Below, piece by piece: positions 1 through 6,544 of a DNA stretch of 27,428 bases. Source of the stretch: Gammaproteobacteria bacterium (GTDB lineage: Bacteria; Pseudomonadota; Gammaproteobacteria; Steroidobacterales; Steroidobacteraceae). The notes below the pieces were generated by a model. It saw only the letters and a program-made list of their open reading frames with translations, made no database searches and had not been told where the DNA came from. Positions within the stretch are counted from its first letter, which is position 1. Every line of letters starts with the position of its first letter. The position numbers and the translations under genes are program-made. The DNA lies in contig JAURMS010000068.1 in the NCBI GenBank assembly GCA_030830595.1, forward strand, positions 1 to 27,428, read 5' to 3'.

Positions 1-76
1 CGGGCTGTTTGCCCTGTCGAGCCTTCTGCTGTTGGGATTAACCTTGCATGCCATCATCGGCATGGCGCATCACTGA
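1..76 (+). CDS. C-terminal end of a membrane protein (partial)
   Basis: Only the last 24 codons of this gene are inside the window, in the frame that begins at base 2 and ends with TGA at 74-76. The visible peptide is hydrophobic (LFALSSLLLLGL) and ends in GMAHH, which suggests a final transmembrane helix with a short histidine-containing tail. The last seven bases overlap the 3' end of the convergent amidohydrolase gene. There is too little sequence to name a family. Confidence 0.5.
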   Translation, partial: GLFALSSLLLLGLTLHAIIGMAHH

Positions 77-1734
77 GTGGAATAGACCGCCTGGCCATCG
101 ACCCAGGTCGACAGCACCCTGACCCGCGGCAGCTCAGCCGGCGCGACCGTCAGGGGATCCGCATCCAGCAGTACGAAATCCGCCCTCATGCCTGGTGCCA
201 GGCGGCCGACCTCGCCGTCGCCAAAACCGGCCCAGGCCGCATCCGTCGTAAATCCTCGCAGTGCCTCGGCGGCAGTCAATGCCTGGCCCGGTAACCAGCC
301 TCCCGGCGGTAGGCCATCCAGGCTCATACGGGTGACTGCCGAGTAGAGCCCAAGTCGCGGATCCACGGCCTCGACCGGAAAATCCGATCCCAACGCCAGC
401 CGCGCACCCGAACGCTCAAAGCTGCGCCAGGCATAGGCCCCTTCAAGTCGTTCTTCGCCCAGGCGGGCCCCCGCCCAGGGCATGTCCGAGGTGGCATGCG
501 TGGGCTGGACCGAGGCCACCACGCCAAGCCGTGCAAAGGCGGGGATGTCCTGCGGGGCGACCACCTGGGCGTGCTCGACTCGCCAGCGATGGTCGTCGGC
601 AGCAGCGGCTCCGAGGGCGGCTGCATAGGTCTCGAGCACGACTCGATTGCCGCGATCACCAATGGCATGCGTCGCAACCTGCAGGTTGCAGCGCCGGGCC
701 CGGTCAATCAAGGTCGCGAGTTCCTCGGGCGAGGTGACCATGAGGCCGCGATTGTCCGGATCATCGCTGTAGGCCGCGAGCAGCGCGGCACCTCGCGACC
801 CCAGGGCCCCATCTGCATAGAACTTGACGCCTCGCATGGCCAGTCGGCCGCCGGGATGTGCGTAGTGGCCCTCTCGGCAGCGTTGTTCCAGTGCTTCGCT
901 GTCGCCATCGGCATAGGCCACCACCCGAAGCGTCAGTTGACCGTTGTCGGCGAAGGATGCGTAAAGGTTCAAGTCGTCGAGCGAGGTGCCCATGTCGTGA
1001 ACGCCGGTCAGGCCTGCCGCGGCCGCCGCAGCCAGCGCGCGCCGGAGCGCCTCCTGCCTGAACGCCTTGTCCGCCGGCGGAACGGCACGCTCGATCAGGG
1101 CGGTGGCCCCGTCGACGAAGATACCGGTCGGTTGCCCATCGCGGCGCAGTATCAACCCACCTGCTGGCTGCCAGTCACCGGCCAGGTCCTCGACGGCGCG
1201 GCGGAGCGCGGCACTGTTGGCCCAGCCTGCGTGGCTGTCGATCCTTTCCAGCCACACGGGGCGCTCCGGGAAGGTCGCGTCGAGATCCGCGGCGGTTGGG
1301 AAATCCTGGTCAGTCCAGTCGTTCTGGTCCCAGCCCCGCCCTAACAACCAGGCGCCCTCGGGCAGACCGGTCGCGAAGGACTTGAGACGCTCGATGATTT
1401 CCGCCTTGCTGCGCGTGCCCACCAGGTCGGCCTGCATCAGCGCGATGCCGAGCCCCATCAGGTGGGCATGGGCATCAATGAGCCCTGGAATCACCACTGC
1501 TCCGCCCGCGTCGTATCGTTGCACCCGGCCAGCCTTGGCCGACACCTCTGCTTCTTCCCCGATCGCCAACAGGCGCCCCGATGCATCCCAGGCCATGGCT
1601 TCCGCTACGGGGCGTCCGGCATCCAGCGTATGTATCCTGGCGTTCACCAGCATGCCGGACTCGGCCAGCACGGGCTGCAGGCCGGTGAGGCAGATCATCA
1701 GCACCAGGCTCGACAGGAGGCCGGATTTTTTCAT
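70..1734 (-). CDS. secreted metal-dependent amidohydrolase (amidohydrolase 3 / YtcJ-like)
   Basis: This encodes a 554-residue enzyme of the amidohydrolase-3 (YtcJ-like) branch of the amidohydrolase superfamily, which hydrolyses amide or related bonds at a metal centre. The start is the ATG opening MKKSGLL, because a signal peptide (about residues 1-25, ending LAES) follows directly; longer ATG-initiated versions would run into the divergent gene. The expected metal ligands are visible: HAH at 89-91, a candidate carboxylated Lys304 in GVKFYADG, His356 in ATHAIGDRG, His388 in VEHAQ, and Asp451 in LGSDFP. The signal peptide places it in the periplasm or outside. The substrate is unknown; relatives are annotated only broadly. 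It is divergent from the VOC gene, and its promoter appears to give a leaderless transcript. Confidence 0.9.
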   Translation of the reverse strand: MKKSGLLSSLVLMICLTGLQPVLAESGMLVNARIHTLDAGRPVAEAMAWDASGRLLAIGEEAEVSAKAGRVQRYDAGGAVVIPGLIDAHAHLMGLGIALMQADLVGTRSKAEIIERLKSFATGLPEGAWLLGRGWDQNDWTDQDFPTAADLDATFPERPVWLERIDSHAGWANSAALRRAVEDLAGDWQPAGGLILRRDGQPTGIFVDGATALIERAVPPADKAFRQEALRRALAAAAAAGLTGVHDMGTSLDDLNLYASFADNGQLTLRVVAYADGDSEALEQRCREGHYAHPGGRLAMRGVKFYADGALGSRGAALLAAYSDDPDNRGLMVTSPEELATLIDRARRCNLQVATHAIGDRGNRVVLETYAAALGAAAADDHRWRVEHAQVVAPQDIPAFARLGVVASVQPTHATSDMPWAGARLGEERLEGAYAWRSFERSGARLALGSDFPVEAVDPRLGLYSAVTRMSLDGLPPGGWLPGQALTAAEALRGFTTDAAWAGFGDGEVGRLAPGMRADFVLLDADPLTVAPAELPRVRVLSTWVDGQAVYSTQ

Positions 1735-1746
1735 GGCCACAGTGTA
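1735..1746 (-). promoter_or_regulatory. putative leaderless -10 element of the amidohydrolase gene
   Basis: On the minus strand TACACT (1746 to 1741) matches the -10 consensus at four of six positions and is followed by exactly six bases before the ATG at 1734. Transcription would then begin at or next to the start codon. No Shine-Dalgarno sequence lies upstream of the ATG. No convincing -35 box is visible at 16-18 bp spacing, so the call rests on the -10 and its position. Confidence 0.45.
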
Positions 1747-1795
1747 ACGCCGGCCGACTTGGCAGGTTGATAGATAGGCTGCTAGCGTCAGGGTC

Positions 1796-2371
1796 ATGAA
1801 AACCTTCCAACACCTGGTTGCCCTGCTGGCAGCCCTTGCCTGCCTGGCCGCCCCCGCCGTCTCTGCCGAAGGCGATCCCCTGGTGCTTCGTCGCCAGACG
1901 CTGATCGTGCGGGACATCGAGCGCTCGCTCGCGCTTTATCGAGACGCCATCGGTATGGAGGTGTTCTATGACGAAGTGATCCGTCGGCCGCGCGGCGAGG
2001 GGCAGCCTGATCAGGAGATCCGGCTCGTCTTCCTGAAGGCGACCGACACCTACATCGGTGTGCTGGGTCTCGTTGATTTCCAGCATGATGATCCGGATCA
2101 CCCGGATCACAGCAAGCCGATCCGACGCGAGGGCATGACGCCGGGGAATGCGGTGGTGCTGTTCAACACCACAGAACTCGAGGCCCGCTGGCCGCGCATC
2201 GTTGAAACCCCTGGCGTAGAGGTGATGCGCGGTCCCACCCTGCGCGAATATCCGGGCTATGCGGGCCAGCCGCCCATTCGTGTGATGGTCACGCTTTTCT
2301 ACGATCCGGATGGCTTTATCGTGGAGTTCAACCAGCCGCTGGATGCTATCCGGCCAGCCGACAGCAATTGA
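1796..2371 (+). CDS. secreted VOC/glyoxalase-fold protein
   Basis: This is a 191-residue protein with a clear signal peptide (residues 1-24, cleavage near VSA-EG) followed by a VOC (vicinal oxygen chelate; glyoxalase/bleomycin-resistance) fold. The fold is recognisable from the N-terminal strand and helix, RQTLIVRDIERSLALYRDAI at 33-52, and from the C-terminal FYDPDGFIVEF with a candidate metal ligand Glu177. Between them lies an unusual acidic, histidine-containing loop, HDDPDHPDH at 97-105, encoded by a short imperfect tandem repeat. VOC proteins range from glyoxalases to dioxygenases, so the reaction cannot be assigned. Export to the periplasm is less usual for the family. The gene is divergent from the amidohydrolase, with only 61 bp between the two starts, so they may share control. 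Confidence 0.85.
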   Translation: MKTFQHLVALLAALACLAAPAVSAEGDPLVLRRQTLIVRDIERSLALYRDAIGMEVFYDEVIRRPRGEGQPDQEIRLVFLKATDTYIGVLGLVDFQHDDPDHPDHSKPIRREGMTPGNAVVLFNTTELEARWPRIVETPGVEVMRGPTLREYPGYAGQPPIRVMVTLFYDPDGFIVEFNQPLDAIRPADSN

Positions 2372-2420
2372 CATATCTCAGCAAGGAATGGCCGAGACTG
2401 TCCTCGTTTATGTTTATACG

Positions 2421-2440
2421 GACGCCCTGTGAACGGCGTC
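2421..2440 (+). other. small inverted repeat in the leader of the secreted GRMTGGGS-domain gene
   Basis: The arms GACGCC (2421-2426) and GGCGTC (2435-2440) are perfect complements around an eight-base loop. The repeat lies about 45 bases before the start of the next gene and has no T tract after it. It may be a leader hairpin or an operator half-site pair. The support is weak. Confidence 0.25.
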
Positions 2441-2483
2441 ACGTTTATGCTCCACGTCAGATCACAAAACTGGAGCGCATGTC

Positions 2484-3803
2484 ATGGAAGCATTTTCTAG
2501 TCGGTTGGTGCTGCTTGGTTTGTCTGCGGTAGCGGGTACAGCCCTTGCGGATGGGTCGGAGACCCTTGGAGCCCCCTCCATTCCAATCTCTACTGGTAGC
2601 GCACTAGTTGCTGCGGGAGTGGGCCTCCACGAGCAGCCGGGTACGATCAACATCAACGTTCCGGAGGACGCTGTCGTGAGGCAGGTGCTGCTTTACTGGC
2701 ATGGCACTGCGGACGGCGCGGCTGCGGACACAATTGGTGACGATGAAGTACGTATCACCGACGGCGTGACGGCGCCGGTTCAAGTAGAGGGCTTGCAGAT
2801 CGGCCTGACGCCGAGCACCCTTGGCCTCTACAACTACATTGCCTACCGAGCAGATATCACTGCTCTTGGCTTGGTGAAGGCTGGCAGTAATGCCATCACC
2901 GTTGATGAGCTTGATTTCAGTGCAGCGGTCGTTGATGCGGATAACGGGGCGGGCCTGATCGTGATCTACACGGACGCCGCAGGGGCGTTGCGTCAGATCG
3001 ATCTGCGCGATGGCAACGATGTGGCCTACATCAGGAGCCCGGCCCCATTGACGGACACGGTGCCCCAGGTTTTCAGCTTTCTGCCAGCCGATTACGACAG
3101 GGCTGCCCAGCTGGCACTGTTCGTGACCAGTGTGTCCGATGATGGGCTACGTCCGACCGTAGTGGAATTCATCACCGACGGGCCCAACGGCGAGGTCACT
3201 CAGCTCAACAATCAGCTCGGGAGTTTTGATGGCCCCGAGTGGGACACCTTGGTTGCCTCCGTAAGTGTTCCGGCAGGCGCCACTTCGCTTTCCGTAGAAG
3301 TGCAGTCGAGGGACCTGACTAACTCCGGCTTTACGCCAGCCTCCCTGCGATGGGTGGCGGTCGCATCGGTACTGGACTACGTTGACACTGAGTGCGGACG
3401 TATGACCGGTGGCGGAAGTGTGCTGACCACCGATGCCAGGGTGACTCGAGGTTTTGAGCTGCACTGTGACCTTCGGTCACCGAATAACTTGCAGGTCAAC
3501 TGGGTTGGTCACCGATTCCATCTCGAGAACCTTGCCGCGGCAGTATGCGAAGACACCCTGGTGGAACAGGCGCCCCCGCGCTCTGCCCCCTTCGATACGT
3601 TCCGGGGGGTAGGAACGGGTCGTCTTAACGGCGCCCCGGGTGCGTCCATCGAGTTCGAGTTCGTGGATGCAGGAGAGCCTGGTAGCAGTGACTCCGCCAG
3701 CATCATGATTCGTGACGCGTCTGGTGCTCTGGTGCTGGATGCGGCCGGGTTCATTCAATCCGGCAACCTGCAGACCCACAAGGATCGGGCCTGCTCAAAG
3801 TAG
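2484..3803 (+). CDS. secreted beta-rich protein with C-terminal GRMTGGGS (post-COAP-1-like) domain
   Basis: This 439-residue protein begins with a signal peptide (about 1-22, ending TALA) and is probably extracellular or surface-exposed. Residues about 25-300 are strand-rich, with a VRQVLLYWHGT stretch typical of immunoglobulin-like or DUF3344-like beta sandwiches. Residues about 302-437 form a second domain that starts CGRMTGGGS and contains NNLQVNW, FHL, PFDTFRGVGTGR and FEFVDAGEPG, a pattern I associate with domains annotated as post-COAP-1. Four cysteines (304, 328, 355, 437) fall in this domain and could form two disulfides. The ATG is preceded by GGAG at 2472-2475. Base composition appears slightly less GC-rich than the neighbours, which may hint at a different history. 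The function is unknown; adhesion or surface display is a guess. Confidence 0.75.
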   Translation: MEAFSSRLVLLGLSAVAGTALADGSETLGAPSIPISTGSALVAAGVGLHEQPGTININVPEDAVVRQVLLYWHGTADGAAADTIGDDEVRITDGVTAPVQVEGLQIGLTPSTLGLYNYIAYRADITALGLVKAGSNAITVDELDFSAAVVDADNGAGLIVIYTDAAGALRQIDLRDGNDVAYIRSPAPLTDTVPQVFSFLPADYDRAAQLALFVTSVSDDGLRPTVVEFITDGPNGEVTQLNNQLGSFDGPEWDTLVASVSVPAGATSLSVEVQSRDLTNSGFTPASLRWVAVASVLDYVDTECGRMTGGGSVLTTDARVTRGFELHCDLRSPNNLQVNWVGHRFHLENLAAAVCEDTLVEQAPPRSAPFDTFRGVGTGRLNGAPGASIEFEFVDAGEPGSSDSASIMIRDASGALVLDAAGFIQSGNLQTHKDRACSK

Positions 3804-3815
3804 CGCCGTTGCCGT

Positions 3816-3843
3816 GATCCCCGGCCCGTGAGGGCCGGGGATC
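3816..3843. terminator. strong bidirectional hairpin between convergent genes
   Basis: A perfect 12-bp stem (left arm 3816-3827, right arm 3832-3843) closes on the four-base loop GTGA. It sits in the 44 bp between the convergent stops at 3803 and 3848, so it can terminate transcripts from both sides. Neither flank has a T tract, so it is not a textbook intrinsic terminator; it may act with Rho or protect 3' ends. Confidence 0.75.
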
Positions 3844-3847
3844 GTCT

Positions 3848-4426
3848 CTAGTTCGTGACTGCGCTCAGTTTCAACTTCAGCCAGGTCACCATTTCCCGGC
3901 TTTTCAGCGGCAGCTTGCGGACCTTGCCGGTGCCGGTGCCCATCGGTGCGTAGGGAATCAGCAGCATCAGGGCGAGGTAGAGCAGGATCATGCCGCCGCC
4001 CGTGAAGAACAACAGGATCAGGGCCACGACTCGCACGAGGGTGACATCCAGGCCTGCGTGGTGGGCGAGCCCGCGGCACACGCCGCTGAGGAAGGCTCCT
4101 TCCGTGACCTGCTGCAGCGGGGGCGAAGCAGGCGCTGCGGCAGGTGCGGCGGTTGCCGGGGAATCCTCGGCTGGCAGCTCTACCTGCCCGATGTCGGCCA
4201 GCGCGGGCTCCAATTCATCCAGCGTGATCACGGTCTGGTCATTGCGCATGCGACGTACGCACTGGTCGGCCACCGCCTGCTCGAGGTCGGCGAGGATCTC
4301 AACCCGATCCGGGTTGTCGCGCAGGCGGGACGCCGCCTCCAGGAGCCAGGTGCCCAGCCGTGCGTGGGCCATTTCTTCCAACTGGAAGGCGTTGCGGTTC
4401 AGGCTGACGGTGATGATGCGTTGCAT
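3848..4426 (-). CDS. PspC-domain membrane protein
   Basis: This is a 192-residue protein. Residues 1-85 are a soluble helical region of the type that often precedes PspC (ITVSLNRNAFQLEE, then NPDRVEILADLEQAVAD). An alanine/proline-rich linker follows at 86-104, then a PspC domain at about 106-162, where GAFLSGVCRGLAHHAGLD is the diagnostic part and two membrane segments follow. A basic amphipathic tail ends the protein. PspC proteins sense or transmit envelope stress at the inner membrane, classically with PspB and PspA, neither of which is in this window. The start codon lies inside the upstream PadR gene (28-bp overlap), so the two are likely translationally coupled and PadR-controlled. The start is set by the MQRIITVSLN N-terminus. 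Confidence 0.88.
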   Translation of the reverse strand: MQRIITVSLNRNAFQLEEMAHARLGTWLLEAASRLRDNPDRVEILADLEQAVADQCVRRMRNDQTVITLDELEPALADIGQVELPAEDSPATAAPAAAPASPPLQQVTEGAFLSGVCRGLAHHAGLDVTLVRVVALILLFFTGGGMILLYLALMLLIPYAPMGTGTGKVRKLPLKSREMVTWLKLKLSAVTN

Positions 4427-4752
4427 GGTGCTTGTCCCAATTCGGCAATGGTTTGGTTGAGGCGATTCCAGTAGTCCTCGAGCGCCGTGAGCCTCGCCTG
4501 CCCAGCCGCGGTCAGCTGGTAGTACTTGCGGGGCGGGCCGGCGTCCGACTCCTGCCACTCGTACTGCACCAGCGCCTCCCGCCTGAGCTTGCTCAGGAGC
4601 GGGTAGAGCGTGCCCTCCTGGGTCGCGAATTCCGTCTCCGCCAGGCGCCGCAGGATGTCGGGCACATACACGCTGTGGGCCCCGACGATCTTGAGCACCA
4701 GGAACTCCAGGAGTCCCTTGCGGAGGGAAGACATTTGCAGGTCACGCTCCAT
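4399..4752 (-). CDS. PadR-family transcriptional regulator
   Basis: This encodes a 117-residue PadR-family winged-helix repressor. The family hallmarks are LEFLVLKIV in helix 1, the PDILRRL and TEFATQEGTLYPLLSKLRREALV recognition region, and the wing GPPRKYYQLTAAGQ, followed by a C-terminal dimerisation helix. Regulators of this short class usually repress their own operon, and here the gene is upstream of and overlaps the PspC gene. The upstream inverted repeat at 4764-4785 is a plausible operator. Two starts are possible, residue 1 or Met7 (MSSLRKG); the first has a weak GGAA at suitable spacing. The ligand or inducing signal is unknown. Confidence 0.92.
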   Translation of the reverse strand: MERDLQMSSLRKGLLEFLVLKIVGAHSVYVPDILRRLAETEFATQEGTLYPLLSKLRREALVQYEWQESDAGPPRKYYQLTAAGQARLTALEDYWNRLNQTIAELGQAPCNASSPSA

Positions 4753-4763
4753 GACTGATTCCA

Positions 4764-4785
4764 GTACCTTGTGAGAAAAAGGTAC
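4764..4785. promoter_or_regulatory. inverted repeat, candidate PadR operator
   Basis: The arms GTACCTT (4764-4770) and AAGGTAC (4779-4785) are perfect complements with an eight-base spacer, located 12-33 bp upstream of the PadR start. On the minus strand a TTGCAC at suitable distance could act as a -35 box, which would place the repeat over the -10 region. PadR proteins commonly autorepress through inverted repeats of this geometry. No binding data are available. Confidence 0.5.
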
Positions 4786-4827
4786 CAGCTTTCGCGAAGG
4801 GGTGCAACTGCGGCTTTCCGAAGGTGA

Positions 4828-4857
4828 TTGACAGCTATTTTGCTGATTAGCAAAATA
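4828..4857 (+). promoter_or_regulatory. leaderless sdpR promoter with overlapping palindromic operator
   Basis: A consensus -35 TTGACA (4828-4833) is followed 17 bp later by CAAAAT (4851-4856), a four-of-six -10 match. The ATG of the ArsR/SdpR gene lies six bases further on at 4863, so the predicted transcript starts at the start codon. No Shine-Dalgarno sequence is present. A palindrome with nine-base arms (4836-4844 and 4849-4857, core ATTTTGCT / AGCAAAAT, four-base spacer) covers the spacer and the -10. This is the expected position for an autorepressor operator. Confidence 0.75.
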
Positions 4858-4862
4858 ACGAA

Positions 4863-5129
4863 ATGCGCGACGTGTTCACAGCCCTGTCCAGCCCGGTCCG
4901 CCGGGAGATCCTGGCGTTGTTGCGCGAGCGGGCCCTGACGGCCGGGGAGATCGCCGATCGGATCCCGCTGGCCAAGCCGACCCTTTCCGGTCACTTCAAC
5001 GTGCTCAAACAAGCCGGTCTGGTGTCTGCCGATCGGCAGGGCAGCACCATTACTTATCGGATCAATACCTCGGTGGTTGAGGACGCCCTGGCGGCCCTGC
5101 TGCGCTTGACCCGAAGGGAGACGGAATGA
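4863..5129 (+). CDS. sdpR: ArsR-family autorepressor, SdpR-like
   Basis: This encodes an 88-residue ArsR/SmtB-type winged-helix regulator: MRDVFTALSSPVRREILALL, then ALTAGEIADRIPLAKPTLSGH as the recognition helix, and a wing ending TITYRINTSVVEDAL. It lacks the cysteine/histidine metal sites of ArsR or SmtB. Its length and its overlap (ATGA at 5126-5129) with an sdpI-type gene match the SdpR autorepressor of the SdpR-SdpI pair. In Bacillus subtilis, SdpI binds the SdpC toxin and sequesters SdpR at the membrane, which relieves repression. By analogy this protein would repress its own operon through the palindrome at 4836-4857. The transcript appears leaderless. The sdpR symbol is by analogy, not orthology. 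Confidence 0.88.
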   Translation: MRDVFTALSSPVRREILALLRERALTAGEIADRIPLAKPTLSGHFNVLKQAGLVSADRQGSTITYRINTSVVEDALAALLRLTRRETE

Positions 5130-5812
5130 AACCAAGTGACCGTTGGCCGCTTGCCCTGGGTCTTGGTGTTTGCCTGACGATGCTGGCCCTCTCGACCTGG
5201 GCCTGGCTGGTCACGCCGGCGGACTTCCAGTTCAGCGTCCATTTTGACCTGAGCGGCCGCGCCGATCGTCTTGGGGGCAAAGCGGAAGGTCTGCTGCTGC
5301 TGCCAGCCATCGCGCTGCTGATGCTGGTGCTGTTCCCCCTGCTGCCGAGGCTGGATCCGAGGAGGGAGAACCTCGAGCGCAGCAGCCGGTTGTACGGTGT
5401 CATTTGGATCGGGGTCCTGGTGATCCTGGGCTTTGCGCACGCGACCGTGGTATTGGTGTCACTACAGGTGGGTATCGACCCGTTGGCGTGGATGCCGCTG
5501 CTGATCGGCGCCTTCCTGATGATCCTCGGCAACAACCTGGGCAAGTCCCGATCGAATTTTTTTGCCGGCATTCGCACGCCCTGGACCCTCTCCAGCGAAT
5601 ACGCCTGGATGCGCACCCATCGCCTGGGCGGGAAACTTTTCATGCTGGCCGGGTTGGCCACCTGCCTCGCATTCTTCCTGTTTGGCTGGGATACCGAGCC
5701 CGGTCGAAAAAAGGTTGCCTGGGTACTGATGGCGGGCCTTGGCGTGGCCAGCCTCGTGTCCGTGGTGGCCAGCTACATTTTCTGGCGCTCAGACCCGGAG
5801 CGGCCCATCTAG
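5126..5812 (+). CDS. sdpI: SdpI-family immunity/signalling membrane protein
   Basis: This is a 228-residue integral membrane protein with about six predicted transmembrane segments (starting near residues 8, 55, 90, 122, 170 and 195). It has an N-terminal DUF1648-type segment (FQFSVHFDLSGRADRLGGK) and the SdpI signature NNLGKSRSNFFAGIRTPWTL followed by EYAWMRTHRLGGK. In B. subtilis SdpI gives immunity to the SdpC cannibalism toxin and signals to SdpR. Here it is fused by ATGA overlap to the ArsR gene, which supports the same paired role. No sdpA, sdpB or sdpC homologue is in the window, so it may protect against toxins from other cells or sense another envelope insult. Confidence 0.92.
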   Translation: MKPSDRWPLALGLGVCLTMLALSTWAWLVTPADFQFSVHFDLSGRADRLGGKAEGLLLLPAIALLMLVLFPLLPRLDPRRENLERSSRLYGVIWIGVLVILGFAHATVVLVSLQVGIDPLAWMPLLIGAFLMILGNNLGKSRSNFFAGIRTPWTLSSEYAWMRTHRLGGKLFMLAGLATCLAFFLFGWDTEPGRKKVAWVLMAGLGVASLVSVVASYIFWRSDPERPI

Positions 5813-5838
5813 GGGAAAACACGGATAGTGGGTGGTTG

Positions 5839-5858
5839 GTGTTGTAGTTATATAACAC
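5839..5858. promoter_or_regulatory. AT-rich palindrome upstream of the GVG-repeat secreted protein
   Basis: The arms GTGTTGTA (5839-5846) and TATAACAC (5851-5858) pair at seven of eight positions around GTTA. The repeat lies 30-49 bp before the ATG at 5888 and contains a TATATA/TATAAC stretch that could be a -10. It differs in sequence from the candidate SdpR and PadR sites, so if it is an operator, a third regulator is implied. Confidence 0.45.
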
Positions 5859-5887
5859 ACCATCTCACTTGGTCTGGAGTGCCTGTC

Positions 5888-6541
5888 ATGGTCAAAAGCA
5901 TCATTTTTTCCGCCGCTTTGCTGGCTGCCGCACTGGTTCCCACCGTAGCGGCCGAGGCCACCGAAGAGGTGACCCGTCGCCACACCCTGCGAGCGGAGGG
6001 CGTTCAGGTCCTCAAGATCGATGCAGGGGTGGGTTCCGTCCGAGTGGAGCCGGGCACCGCGGACACTTATCAGGTGGTCGTGACCATCGAGCCGGCCAAG
6101 AAGGGCTGGTTCGGGAAGAAGGCCGATGTGTCCAAGGCCCAACTGAAGATCGAGCGCAGCGGAGAACGCCTGCAGCTGTCCCTGGATCCCGATTCCGTCG
6201 ACGGTGCCAGCCTGCAGGGCACCTGGCGGGTCAAGCTGCCGGCCCAGCCGCCTGCCGAGGTCGAGGTGGACCTCGGGGTGGGCGAGGCGCGCATCGAGGC
6301 CCCCGCATCCGTCGTTCGCCTCGACGTGGGCGTCGGGGAGGCCAAGGTGGTGACGGCCGCTGCCTCCGCCGGCGCGGTCAGCGCGGCCGCCGGCGTGGGT
6401 GATGCCCACATCACCGGCGCCGAGGCCTCTCGCCAGCGCCACGTAGTGGGCGGCCAGAGCAGCGCGCGCGGCCAGGGACAGCGAGACATCACGGTGAACG
6501 TGGGCGTTGGCGAGGCCGGTGTGACCCTGAGTCGCGACTGA
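5888..6541 (+). CDS. secreted GVG-repeat protein (DUF4097 / toastrack-like)
   Basis: This 217-residue protein has a signal peptide (about 1-22, ending TVAA-EA). The rest is short beta strands punctuated by GVG turns at residues 47-49, 130-132, 148-150, 169-171 and 206-208 (for example DLGVGEARI and DVGVGEAKV). Regularly stacked strands of this kind are typical of DUF4097/toastrack domains, which in other bacteria are found with PadR, PspC and LiaF-type envelope-stress proteins. The start is chosen because GGAG at 5876-5879 lies eight bases before it and the signal peptide follows; the longer reading from 5828 has neither. It lies 75 bp after sdpI, with its own palindrome, so it may have a separate promoter. 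The precise function is unknown. Confidence 0.8.
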   Translation: MVKSIIFSAALLAAALVPTVAAEATEEVTRRHTLRAEGVQVLKIDAGVGSVRVEPGTADTYQVVVTIEPAKKGWFGKKADVSKAQLKIERSGERLQLSLDPDSVDGASLQGTWRVKLPAQPPAEVEVDLGVGEARIEAPASVVRLDVGVGEAKVVTAAASAGAVSAAAGVGDAHITGAEASRQRHVVGGQSSARGQGQRDITVNVGVGEAGVTLSRD

Positions 6542-6544
6542 CCT

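Noticed and set aside
496..1344. Long plus-strand open frame opposite the amidohydrolase
   Set aside because: It is antisense to a gene with complete metal motifs and signal peptide, and its translation is low-complexity without a recognisable domain. It is a GC-rich shadow.
1759..1795. Leaderless promoter for the VOC gene (TAGCGT before the ATG)
   Set aside because: The -10 candidate matches only three of six positions, and an AGGG lies close to the ATG, so evidence is too weak.
2088..2111. Tandem CCGGATCAC repeat in the VOC gene
   Set aside because: Two short imperfect copies inside a coding region encode PDHPDH; this is a protein loop feature, not a DNA repeat element.
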